Positions 22,387 through 31,362 of a stretch of 64,000 bases of DNA are shown here, piece by piece. This DNA comes from Alphaproteobacteria bacterium (GTDB lineage: Bacteria; Pseudomonadota; Alphaproteobacteria; Caulobacterales; Maricaulaceae). The notes under the pieces are model-generated. The model saw nothing but the letters and a program-made list of their open reading frames with translations, was not told the DNA's origin and did no database searches. Position 1 is the stretch's first letter, and each line of letters starts with the position of its first letter. The translations under genes were made by a program, and so were the position numbers. The stretch spans positions 62,001 through 126,000 of the forward strand of contig WGNH01000009.1 in NCBI GenBank assembly GCA_016124665.1. The letters are read 5' to 3'.

Positions 22387-23444
22387 GACGCCAGCCTGAA
22401 AGGCTCGAGCCCGGACAAAAGCATATGCTGCGGGTGTGCTGCCGGTGTGCGGGGCGGGACGCCCGAGACGGCCTCTACTATGGCGCGCGTGTGCTGCGGA
22501 GTGGTCCCGCAACAACCGCCAACAATATTGAGCAGGCCGGAGCGCGCCCATTCTCCGAGATGGGTGGAGGTCGTCTCCGGCGGTTCGTCATAACCGCCCA
22601 GATCATTGGGAAGCCCGGCATTGGGATAGGCATGGATCAGCGTATCGGCCACCCGTGACAGATCAGCCGCATAGGTGCGCATCTGGTCTGCGCCCAGAGA
22701 ACAATTGAGCCCGACGCTGAGTGGTTTTGCATGCCGGATAGAGGCCCAGAAGGCCTCAACCGTCTGACCGGAGAGGTTCCGTCCCGACCGGTCGACTACC
22801 GTCATGGAGAGCGCCATCGGGATCGGCTCGCCGCGTTCCTTCTCCAGATCCAGGACGGCGGCAATGGCGGCCTTGGCATTCAGCGTGTCGAACACCGTCT
22901 CGATCAGCAGATAGTCGGCACCGCCGTCAACAAGGCCGGCCGCGGCTTCGGCATATACACAGACCATATGGTCGAAATCCGTGGCCCGGTATTCCGGCTG
23001 GTTCACATCCGGCGACAGTGAGAGCGTAGCATTCGTTGGTCCGATCGCGCCGGCCACCCAGCGCGGACGGTCCGGCGTAGTAAATTCGTCCGCGACCTTG
23101 CGCGCAGCCGCAGCGGCCGCCTTGTTGATGGCGTAGCTTTCGTCCGCCAGGCCATATTCGCCCTGGCTGATGGCGTTGGCGTTGAAGGAGTTTGTGGAGA
23201 TGATTTCTGCCCCGGCCTCGGCATAGTCACGGTGGATCGCCTCGATAATTTCCGGCCGGGTCAGGTTGAGGATGTCATTATTGCCCTTGAGATCACGGTC
23301 ATGTCCGGCAAACCGGCTGCCACGGAAATCCGCCTCGGTCAGGCCCTTGCCCTGGATTTCTGTGCCTTTGGGACCATCCAGAACAATAATGCGCTGTCCA
23401 GCCGCCGCTTTCAGCGCGGCAATACGTGTACATCGATCCGGCAT
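22383..23444 (-). CDS. Methionine synthase MetH, homocysteine S-methyltransferase domain part
   Basis: [60 protein letters not shown] zinc-binding motif. Confidence 0.95.
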   Translation of the reverse strand: MPDRCTRIAALKAAAGQRIIVLDGPKGTEIQGKGLTEADFRGSRFAGHDRDLKGNNDILNLTRPEIIEAIHRDYAEAGAEIISTNSFNANAISQGEYGLADESYAINKAAAAAARKVADEFTTPDRPRWVAGAIGPTNATLSLSPDVNQPEYRATDFDHMVCVYAEAAAGLVDGGADYLLIETVFDTLNAKAAIAAVLDLEKERGEPIPMALSMTVVDRSGRNLSGQTVEAFWASIRHAKPLSVGLNCSLGADQMRTYAADLSRVADTLIHAYPNAGLPNDLGGYDEPPETTSTHLGEWARSGLLNIVGGCCGTTPQHTRAIVEAVSGVPPRTPAAHPQHMLLSGLEPFRLAS

Positions 23445-23447
23445 GGT

Positions 23448-24347
23448 TCAGGCTGCCTCCGAAAGCGAACGCACACCCAGAAGGCGCACAAGACAGATCG
23501 CCAGGCTGGCGCGGTTCAACGTGTAAAAGTGAAAATGCTCCGACCCGCCTTTTTCCAGCTTGCGTGCGAGTTTGGCGACGACATTGGCGGTGACCAGATC
23601 GCGGGTTTCGGCGTCGTTTTCCAGCCCTTCATAGAGTGGCGGCAAGCTGCCCGGAACAGACGCTCCGCACAGGCCCGACATGCGTTGCAGACCGGCAAAA
23701 TTGGACTGCAGCATAAGGCCGGGAATGATCGGAATGGAAATACCCGCCGCCACTGCACGGTCGCGGAAACGGAAAAAGACGTCCGGATCGAAGAAGAATT
23801 GCGTCACGGCGCGAGTGGCCCCGGCGTCGATCTTGCGCTTTAAAACCTCGAGATCATGTTCATCTGACGGGCTGTCGGGATGACGCTCGGGATAACAGCC
23901 AACGGAGACCTCGCTGACGCCGGCATCACGTATGGCCCGCACCAGCTCGGAGGTGCAGCCGAACCCGCCCGGGTGAGTTGAATAGGTCTCTCCGACACCT
24001 GCCGGCGGATCACCACGCAAGGCAATGATGTGATCCACACCGGCAGCCTTATAGTCATGGATGATATCGGTGGTCTCATCGCGCGTGGCCCCGACACAGG
24101 TCAGGTGGGCGGCCGCCTTTAATCCCGTCTCCTTCAGAATCCGCTTGACCGTGTTGCGCGTGCGCTCCCGGGTGGAGCCGCCCGCACCATAGGTGACCGA
24201 GACGAAATCCGGCCGGTAGGGCTCGAGCTTTTCAACTGTCTCCCAGAGGCGGGCCTCCATGGCATCCGTCTTCGGCGGGAAGAATTCGAACGAGACCGAC
24301 GGCGCGGATGTGCGCCCGAAAGCAAAGGGTTGTGGTTCACACGTCAT
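23448..24347 (-). CDS. metF: 5,10-methylenetetrahydrofolate reductase MetF
   Basis: SFEFFPPKTDAMEARLW, DFVSVTYGAGGSTR, ALRGDPP, GYPERHPDSP motifs. Confidence 0.96.
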   Translation of the reverse strand: MTCEPQPFAFGRTSAPSVSFEFFPPKTDAMEARLWETVEKLEPYRPDFVSVTYGAGGSTRERTRNTVKRILKETGLKAAAHLTCVGATRDETTDIIHDYKAAGVDHIIALRGDPPAGVGETYSTHPGGFGCTSELVRAIRDAGVSEVSVGCYPERHPDSPSDEHDLEVLKRKIDAGATRAVTQFFFDPDVFFRFRDRAVAAGISIPIIPGLMLQSNFAGLQRMSGLCGASVPGSLPPLYEGLENDAETRDLVTANVVAKLARKLEKGGSEHFHFYTLNRASLAICLVRLLGVRSLSEAA

Positions 24348-25330
24348 GCGCTTGTGACCTTCCTTGTGGTATCCACCAAATCTGAACGGACAGGCGCGCG
24401 GCGGGCAGACCAGATTTTCACAGTCAGCCGGTTCTCCGGCTCTTCCGGATGGAGGGAAGAGCGGCGGCGCATTTCCAGTCCGGCGTCTTCCACCCAGCCG
24501 GTAATCTCTTCATCGGAGAAGCCGAGCTTTCTGTGTGCATGTTCGGTTTTGAGGAATTCAAGCTGGTGGGGCGCAAAATCCGCAATCAGAAACACACCAC
24601 CGGGCTTCAGAACCCGGGCGCATTCTGCAATCGCAACGGCCGGATCATCAAGATAGTGCAGGACCTGGTGAACGGTGACGAGGTCGGCCACGCCATCATC
24701 AAACGGCAATGCCGACACATCGGCCTTGCGCACGGATGCGCCGGTCAGACCGGCGCGTTCCAGATTCAGCCGCGCGACATTCAGCATGGCATGATTGACG
24801 TCAATGCCGACGCTCTCACTGGTGCGGTCCGCGAAGACCTCGAGAATACGGCCGGTTCCCACGCCGACATCGATCATCAGGTCAAAGGGTCCCGCTCCAG
24901 CGGCATCCCGCATCGCCGCCTCGACCTCATGCTCGGACAGGTGCAAGGCGCGGATCCGGCCCCAGTCCTCATTGGCTCTTTCGAAATAGGCTTCAGCAGC
25001 GGCTGCCCTTGCGGATTTGACGGTGGCCAACCGGTCAAGGTCCCGCTTCAGCACGGGGTCATCCGGCGGCGTCAGATCACCAATGACATTGGCGATGCGT
25101 TGGCCGGGGCCTGCCGACACCAGACGATAAAAGACAAATGAACCTTCGGGCTGTCGTTCAACAAGTCCCGCATCGGTGAGCAATTTCAGATGCCGGCTGA
25201 CACGGGGTTGGCTCTGCCCCAGGACCTGCACAAGTTCCGAAACCGTCAGCTCGCCCAGCGCCAGAAGCGTCGCAACGCGAAGCCGGGTTGGCTCCGCGAG
25301 GGCTTTCAATTGTCCAATCAGATGTTCCAT
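24344..25330 (-). CDS. ArsR-family regulator fused to SAM-dependent methyltransferase
   Basis: N-terminal LKALAEPTRLRVATLLALGELTVSELVQVLGQSQPRVSRHLKLL wHTH; C-terminal DVGVGTGRILEVFAD methyltransferase motif I. Confidence 0.93.
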   Translation of the reverse strand: MEHLIGQLKALAEPTRLRVATLLALGELTVSELVQVLGQSQPRVSRHLKLLTDAGLVERQPEGSFVFYRLVSAGPGQRIANVIGDLTPPDDPVLKRDLDRLATVKSARAAAAEAYFERANEDWGRIRALHLSEHEVEAAMRDAAGAGPFDLMIDVGVGTGRILEVFADRTSESVGIDVNHAMLNVARLNLERAGLTGASVRKADVSALPFDDGVADLVTVHQVLHYLDDPAVAIAECARVLKPGGVFLIADFAPHQLEFLKTEHAHRKLGFSDEEITGWVEDAGLEMRRRSSLHPEEPENRLTVKIWSARRAPVRSDLVDTTRKVTSA

Positions 25331-25353
25331 GACGATATCCTACCTGAAAAAGG

Positions 25354-25371
25354 TATAAAGATATCTTTATA
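25354..25371. promoter_or_regulatory. 18-bp perfect palindrome, probable ArsR-family operator of the met operon
   Basis: TATAAAGATATCTTTATA 24-41 nt upstream of the ArsR-methyltransferase start. Confidence 0.6.
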
Positions 25372-25510
25372 TCATTCTGCAGTGGTTTCAATGGTGATTA
25401 TGAAAAACCTGATGACCGCTGGCCGCACCCTAATCTGCTGCCGGGCGCAAATTCCCAGCTCGTGTCCGAGATAGACGCGAAGCACCCATTTGCCGGGCGG
25501 TATCGAAAAT

Positions 25511-25537
25511 CGCCCCTTCCCACACAGAGAAGGGGCG
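25511..25537 (-). terminator. Terminator hairpin after ettA
   Basis: CGCCCCTTC/GAAGGGGCG stem followed by ATTTTCG in minus orientation. Confidence 0.65.
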
Positions 25538-25550
25538 CTAAGGCGCTTAT

Positions 25551-27227
25551 CTAACGGCTGAAACGCTTGAACTTGACCCGCTTGGGCGTGACCGCATCCT
25601 CGCCCAGGCGGCGCTTCTTGTCCTCGATATATTCCTGGAAGTTGCCTTCGAACCATTCCACATGGCTGTCGCCTTCAAAAGCGAGGATGTGGGTGGCCAG
25701 ACGGTCAAGGAAGAAACGGTCGTGCGAGATTACCACGGCACAGCCGGGATAATTCTCCAGAGCCTGTTCGAGCGCCGCCAGGGTTTCCACGTCGAGATCG
25801 TTGGTCGGTTCATCGAGGAGGAGCAGATTGCCGCCTGTCTGCAGCGTCTTGGCGAGATGCACGCGATTGCGCTCACCACCCGACAGCAAGCCGACCTTCT
25901 TCTGCTGATCGCCGCCCTTGAAATTGAACGCACCGACATAGGCCCGGCTCGGCACTTCCTTGCCGCCGAGATTGATCATGTCATTGCCGCCAGAAATCTC
26001 TTCCCAGACATTCTTGTTCGGGTCCAGCGCATCACGAGACTGGTCGACATAGGACAGTTTCACGGTTTCGCCGAGGCGGATCGTGCCTTCGTCCGGCGTG
26101 TCCTGTCCGGTGATCATCTTGAACAGGGTTGATTTGCCGGCGCCGTTCGGACCGATCACGCCCACAACGCCACCCGGCGGCAATTTGAAAGAGAGACCGT
26201 CAATCAGCAGCTTGTCTTCAAAACCCTTTTTGAGATTCTCGACTTCGACCACAACCCCGCCAAGACGCGGCCCCGGTGGAATATTGATCTGGGCATGGTT
26301 GATTTCCTGCCGATCCGCCTGATCCCGCAATTCCTCATAGGATTTGATCCGCGCCTTCGACTTGGCCTGACGGGCCTTGGGCGAGGAGCGGATCCAGTCG
26401 AGTTCGCGGGCCAGAGCACGTTCCTTGGCACCTTGTTCGCGGCTTTCCTGGGCCAGCCGTTTCTGCTTCTGCTCCAGCCAGGCAGAGTAATTGCCTTCAT
26501 AAGGCACGCCACGGCCGCGATCGAGCTCAAGCGTCCACGTCGTGATGGAGTCGAGGAAGTAACGGTCGTGGGTGACGACCAGAATGGCACCAGGGAAGTT
26601 TTCCAGATGGTGCTGCAGCCAGTCCACCGATTCTGCATCAAGGTGGTTGGTGGGTTCATCGAGCAGCAGCATGTGCGGCTCGGACAACAGCAAGCGGCAG
26701 AGCGCGACGCGGCGGATTTCACCGCCGGACAGATTGGTGACTTCACTTTCTCCCGGCGGGCATCGCAGGGCTTCCATCGCCATCTCGATCTTGGAATCAA
26801 TATCCCAGGCATCGGCGGCGTCGATCTTCTCCTGAAGATCATTCATCTCTTCCATCAGCTCATCGGAATAGTCCTCCGCCAGCTTCATCGAGATGGCGTT
26901 GAAATCATCGACGAGCTTCTTGTGAGCCGAGCCTTCAATGACATTTTCCCAGACGGTCTTGGTCTCATCCAGCTGCGGTTCCTGGGGCAGATAACCGACG
27001 CGCACACCCTTCTCGGCCCAGGATTCACCGGTGAATTCGGTGTCCATGCCCGCCATGATTTTCAGCAGGGTGGACTTGCCGGACCCGTTGACACCGACGA
27101 CGCCGATTTTGGCATCGGGCAGGAAGTGCAGCGAAATATTCTGGAATACCGGCTTGGCAGCTCCCGGATAGGTCTTCGAGAGCTTGTCCATGTGATAGAC
27201 GTATTGATAGGCGGCCATGGGGCGCAT
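25551..27227 (-). CDS. ettA: Energy-dependent translational throttle protein EttA (ABC-F)
   Basis: Two ABC domains, GVNGSGKSTLLKIMAG, LSGGEIRRVALCRLLL, GPNGAGKSTLFKMITG, LSGGERNRVHLAKTL; EttA-type MAAYQYVYHMDKLSKTYPG. Confidence 0.95.
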   Translation of the reverse strand: MRPMAAYQYVYHMDKLSKTYPGAAKPVFQNISLHFLPDAKIGVVGVNGSGKSTLLKIMAGMDTEFTGESWAEKGVRVGYLPQEPQLDETKTVWENVIEGSAHKKLVDDFNAISMKLAEDYSDELMEEMNDLQEKIDAADAWDIDSKIEMAMEALRCPPGESEVTNLSGGEIRRVALCRLLLSEPHMLLLDEPTNHLDAESVDWLQHHLENFPGAILVVTHDRYFLDSITTWTLELDRGRGVPYEGNYSAWLEQKQKRLAQESREQGAKERALARELDWIRSSPKARQAKSKARIKSYEELRDQADRQEINHAQINIPPGPRLGGVVVEVENLKKGFEDKLLIDGLSFKLPPGGVVGVIGPNGAGKSTLFKMITGQDTPDEGTIRLGETVKLSYVDQSRDALDPNKNVWEEISGGNDMINLGGKEVPSRAYVGAFNFKGGDQQKKVGLLSGGERNRVHLAKTLQTGGNLLLLDEPTNDLDVETLAALEQALENYPGCAVVISHDRFFLDRLATHILAFEGDSHVEWFEGNFQEYIEDKKRRLGEDAVTPKRVKFKRFSR

Positions 27228-27299
27228 GATCCTTTGACAGTCAGGGATATCTTGTTGGCGCGGCGTATAACCGAGGCGCGCGCGCGGGGCAATCGGGCT

Positions 27300-27860
27300 C
27301 TACGTTTGCGACCGTGCTGCCAATTTTGCCGCGCGTTTCTTCCGTCTCTGCCATCGTTTCAGATGGGGCAGGAAGAAAAGCCATATACCGGTCAGCCACA
27401 TGACAAACAGAACCAGGCCAGCAGGCAGAAAGACATAGAGCTTCACCCAGTCGGCAAAGAAGGAGCCGTCGTGGATCTGCTCGATCAGGTCTGATCGGCG
27501 GTATTCCAACGACAGAACTTCCAGCGTTATCAGGTCGATCTGCGCTTCCCAGCGATTGGTGGATATGAATTTGACAATGCCACGGTCCGGCTGGATGTCG
27601 ACCCTGTCAAATTCGGCCCAGTCCGTGGTCTCCAGCTGGGGGATTGCGGCAGCCACCTCATAAAGTGCCAGCAGCGTCGTGTCCGGGGCCCCTGCGGCCT
27701 CGATGGTGCTGCTCTGGGAGGACGGCTGGATCCAGTCGAACTCTTTCTTCAGCATCAGGAAAATGCCGGCAATTATCATGATGCCAAGCGGTATCATGAC
27801 GGCCAGGGAGCCCCAATGATGAATGTCGCGGAATAACTTGTTCACGGTCATGGCGCGCAT
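27300..27860 (-). CDS. PepSY-associated TM-like membrane protein
   Basis: RDIHHWGSLAVMIPLGIMIIAGIFLMLKKEFDWIQP and C-terminal TM FLPAGLVLFVMWLTGIWLFFLPHLKR. Confidence 0.7.
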   Translation of the reverse strand: MRAMTVNKLFRDIHHWGSLAVMIPLGIMIIAGIFLMLKKEFDWIQPSSQSSTIEAAGAPDTTLLALYEVAAAIPQLETTDWAEFDRVDIQPDRGIVKFISTNRWEAQIDLITLEVLSLEYRRSDLIEQIHDGSFFADWVKLYVFLPAGLVLFVMWLTGIWLFFLPHLKRWQRRKKRAAKLAARSQT

Positions 27861-27987
27861 CCTCTTGAGCTTCGGTCCAGCGTCAAGATTACGAATGCAT
27901 CACAATCCACGATAAATACGCCGCGCGCCTTTCCATTCGACTCCCCGGTGATAAAGTTGCGCCAGAAAATTTCCTGGGGAGGACTAA

Positions 27988-30900
27988 ATGCGCGCCATTA
28001 TCTGTGCCGTATTGCTCGGCGCTTTGCCGCAAACCGCTTGTGCCCAATCGGAAGAAGAAACAACAACCGATCCGATGGCCGCTGCCAATTTCAATGGCCT
28101 GGAATTCCGCAGTATCGGGCCCGCTTTCATGTCGGGCCGTATCGGAGACATCGAAATCCTTCAGGACGATCCGTCGACATGGATTGTCGGTGTTGGATCG
28201 GGGGGCGTCTGGCGTACCGACAATGCTGGAACGACATGGACGCCGATATTTGACGATCAGGATGTGTTCTCCATCGGAACGGTGACAATCGATCCGTCAA
28301 ATCCCCATACGATCTGGGTCGGGACCGGCGAAAATCATGGCGGCCGCCATAACGGCTATGGGAATGGCATTTACCGGTCGCGTGATGGCGGCCAGACCTG
28401 GACGCATCTGGGTCTCGAAAACTCCGAACACATATCCGAAATCATCGTTCACCCCGACGACCCCGATACGATCTGGGTGGCCTCGCAAGGACCGCTCTGG
28501 TCGTCCGGGGGTGACCGGGGCCTGTTCATGTCGACCGATGGCGGAGAAACTTGGGAGAATGTGCTGTCTGCTGGCGAATGGACCGGCGTGACCGACCTTG
28601 TCATCGATCCGCGAAATCCGGACCGGCTGTACGCAGCCACCTGGCAGCGTCACCGCACTGTGGCTGCCTATATGGGCGCGGGGCCGGAATCCGGCATTCA
28701 TGTCTCCGACGATGGCGGTTTGACCTGGCGGCAGGTCACAACAGGTTTGCCCACCGGCAATCTGGGCAAGATCGGCCTCGCCATCTCGCCGCAAAATCCG
28801 GACATTGTCTATGCCGCCATCGAACAGGACCGCCGGACCGGCGGAGTCTATCGTTCATCCAACCGTGGCGAGAGCTGGACGCGGATGTCGGACACGGTCT
28901 CCGGCGGAACCGGGCCGCATTACTATATGGAGCTCTATGCGCACCCGCATCACTTCGACCGGATCATTCTGGTCAGCAATACGACGCAGATTTCCGATGA
29001 TGGCGGCGCGACCTTCCGCGACATCAATAATGAATTCAAGCATGTCGATGATCACGCCATCGGTTTTCACCCGACCGATCCCGACTACATGCTGGTCGGT
29101 TCGGATGGCGGTCTCTACGAGACCGTGGACGATGAACGCACCTGGCGGTTCATATCCAACCTGCCCATCACACAATTCTACGATATCGCCGTGGATGACG
29201 CGGAACCCTTCTACAACATCTATGGCGGCACACAGGACAACTCGACACAGGTCGGGCCGTCCCGGACAGACAATCGTCACGGCATCCGGAATTCTGACTG
29301 GGAAGTGACGCTGTTCGGCGATGGTCATGAGCCGGATATAGAGCCCGGCAATCCGGATATTGCCTATTCCAGCTGGCAGCAGGGCAATCTGGTCCGTTTT
29401 GACCGGACGACGGGCGAGGTCGTGTATATCCGCGCCCAGCCTGAACCCGGCGAACCGGCGGAACGTTATAACTGGGATGCGCCGATCGTGGTGTCCTCGC
29501 ATGAACCGACCCGGCTTTATCACGCCTCGCAGCGTGTCTGGCGTTCGGACAATCGCGGCGACAGCTGGACAGCGATTTCCGGAGACCTGACCCGTAATGA
29601 AGACCGGATGCTGTTGCCCATTATGGGCCGGCAGTGGTCGTGGGATGCAGGCTGGGACGTCTATGCGATGTCCAATTACAACACGATCAGTGCGCTTGCG
29701 GAATCGCCCGTGGACGAGAATGTCATCTATGCCGGCACGGATGATGGCCTGATACAGATCACCACAGATGGCGGCGAAACCTGGCAGCGTACCGAAGTTG
29801 GCCGTCTGCCGGGTGTGCCGGATCGGGCCTATGTCAATGATTTCGAGCCGTCGCTGCATGAGGCCGGCACCGTCTTCATCGCACTGGACAACCACAAATA
29901 CGGTGATTTTGCGCCATATCTGCTGCGGTCCGACAATTATGGCCGCAGCTGGCGGTCCATTACCAATGGCTTGCCCGAGGACGAACAGGTCTGGCGCATT
30001 GCACAGGATCATGTGAATCCGGACCTGGTGTTTGTGGGCACCGAATTCGGTGTTTATTTCACCATTGATGGTGGCGAAAACTGGACCCAGCTGGAAGCGG
30101 GTATTCCGACGATCTCGGCCCGTGATCTCCAGATCCAGCGCCGCGAGAATGATCTTGTCGTCGCGACCTTCGGCCGGGGAATCTATATCCTTGATGACTA
30201 TTCGCCGTTGCGCGAAATTACGCCGGAAATGATGGAAAATGGCACCGCCCTGTTCCCGGTGCGGCGGGCCTGGTGGTATCAGGAACAGCACCCGCTGGGC
30301 TTTGATAGTGGCCACTGGCAGGGCCATGGCTATTTCACCGCCGAGAACCCGCCCTTCGGTGCTGTCTTCACCTATTATATGAGTGAAGCGCTCCAGACGT
30401 CGGAGGAAATCCGGCAGGAGGCCGAACGTCCGCTCGTGGAAGAGGGTGAGGACACGCCCTTCCCGGGATTTGATATCATCGAGGGCGAACGCCGCGAAGC
30501 GCCGCCTCGCATGTGGCTGGTGGTCCGTGATGATGAGGGCCGGGTGGTCCGCCGCCTGCAAGGGCCCGTCACAGCCGGATTCCACCGGGTCAACTGGGAT
30601 CTCTCTTTCCCCGGCTATTCTCCGGTGATGCAACAGGAAGACGCCGAAAATGCGCCATCGGGATATCTCGTCGCGCCGGGCACATATTCAGTCACGCTGG
30701 TGCGCCAGTATCAGGGTGAGACGGAGGTTGTCGGCGAAGCCCGGGAATTCGAAGTCGAGCGCATGTATGAGGGCGCATTGCCGGGCTCTCCCGACGACGA
30801 GGTGGCAGCCTTCTGGGAGCGGCTTGCCACGCTGCAGCGCAGCGTCAGTGCTTCGACGTCGGCTATCGGCTTGACCCGCGAACGCCTGAACCGCCTCGAA

Positions 30901-31260
30901 TCCGCGCTCTACCGGTCGCGCACCGCACCGGGTGAGCTTGACGCCCGTTACGAAGCCTTGCGCCAGGAGCTCTTCGCCATCGAGGAAGCGTTGACTGGCA
31001 ACCAGTCGAGTAATGGCCAATACGGGGCCGAGCCAGCCACTGTCACGTCACGGATCGGCTTTGCCGAAACCGGTACGGCCTACGCGACCTATGGACCAAA
31101 TCCGGCTCATGAACGGCAGCTGGGACTGGCGGAAACCGAGTACGCGGACATAAGGCAGCGTCTCGATACGTTGATTCAGGAACGCATCCCTGCATTCGAA
31201 GCCGCACTGGATGAAGCGGGGGCGCCGTGGACGCCCACCCGGATGCTTCCACCACTCTAG
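27988..31260 (+). CDS. Exported sortilin/BNR-repeat (Asp-box) glycosidase-like protein
   Basis: 1090 aa; signal peptide; repeated S/T-x-D-G-G-x-T-W Asp boxes (RDGGQTWTH, TDGGETWEN, DDGGLTWRQ, TDGGETWQR). Confidence 0.9.
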   Translation: MRAIICAVLLGALPQTACAQSEEETTTDPMAAANFNGLEFRSIGPAFMSGRIGDIEILQDDPSTWIVGVGSGGVWRTDNAGTTWTPIFDDQDVFSIGTVTIDPSNPHTIWVGTGENHGGRHNGYGNGIYRSRDGGQTWTHLGLENSEHISEIIVHPDDPDTIWVASQGPLWSSGGDRGLFMSTDGGETWENVLSAGEWTGVTDLVIDPRNPDRLYAATWQRHRTVAAYMGAGPESGIHVSDDGGLTWRQVTTGLPTGNLGKIGLAISPQNPDIVYAAIEQDRRTGGVYRSSNRGESWTRMSDTVSGGTGPHYYMELYAHPHHFDRIILVSNTTQISDDGGATFRDINNEFKHVDDHAIGFHPTDPDYMLVGSDGGLYETVDDERTWRFISNLPITQFYDIAVDDAEPFYNIYGGTQDNSTQVGPSRTDNRHGIRNSDWEVTLFGDGHEPDIEPGNPDIAYSSWQQGNLVRFDRTTGEVVYIRAQPEPGEPAERYNWDAPIVVSSHEPTRLYHASQRVWRSDNRGDSWTAISGDLTRNEDRMLLPIMGRQWSWDAGWDVYAMSNYNTISALAESPVDENVIYAGTDDGLIQITTDGGETWQRTEVGRLPGVPDRAYVNDFEPSLHEAGTVFIALDNHKYGDFAPYLLRSDNYGRSWRSITNGLPEDEQVWRIAQDHVNPDLVFVGTEFGVYFTIDGGENWTQLEAGIPTISARDLQIQRRENDLVVATFGRGIYILDDYSPLREITPEMMENGTALFPVRRAWWYQEQHPLGFDSGHWQGHGYFTAENPPFGAVFTYYMSEALQTSEEIRQEAERPLVEEGEDTPFPGFDIIEGERREAPPRMWLVVRDDEGRVVRRLQGPVTAGFHRVNWDLSFPGYSPVMQQEDAENAPSGYLVAPGTYSVTLVRQYQGETEVVGEAREFEVERMYEGALPGSPDDEVAAFWERLATLQRSVSASTSAIGLTRERLNRLESALYRSRTAPGELDARYEALRQELFAIEEALTGNQSSNGQYGAEPATVTSRIGFAETGTAYATYGPNPAHERQLGLAETEYADIRQRLDTLIQERIPAFEAALDEAGAPWTPTRMLPPL

Positions 31261-31296
31261 GCCATGAACCATAGCGGGCCCTTGTCCGCCTCAACC

Positions 31297-31331
31297 CGCA
31301 GCCCGCTTCCCAGCGGGCTGCGTCCGTTTTA
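31297..31331 (+). terminator. Rho-independent terminator
   Basis: Perfect stem CGCAGCCCGCT/AGCGGGCTGCG, loop TCCC, then TCCGTTTT. Confidence 0.75.
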
Positions 31332-31362
31332 AGGATGATGATCCGGAATGCGAGGATAGACG

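Noticed and set aside
25372-25656. 94-aa minus ORF downstream of ettA
   Set aside because: Spans the ettA terminator and overlaps ettA; no protein-like features
28855-30633. 592-aa minus ORF opposite the BNR protein
   Set aside because: Antisense shadow; sense frame has repeated Asp boxes
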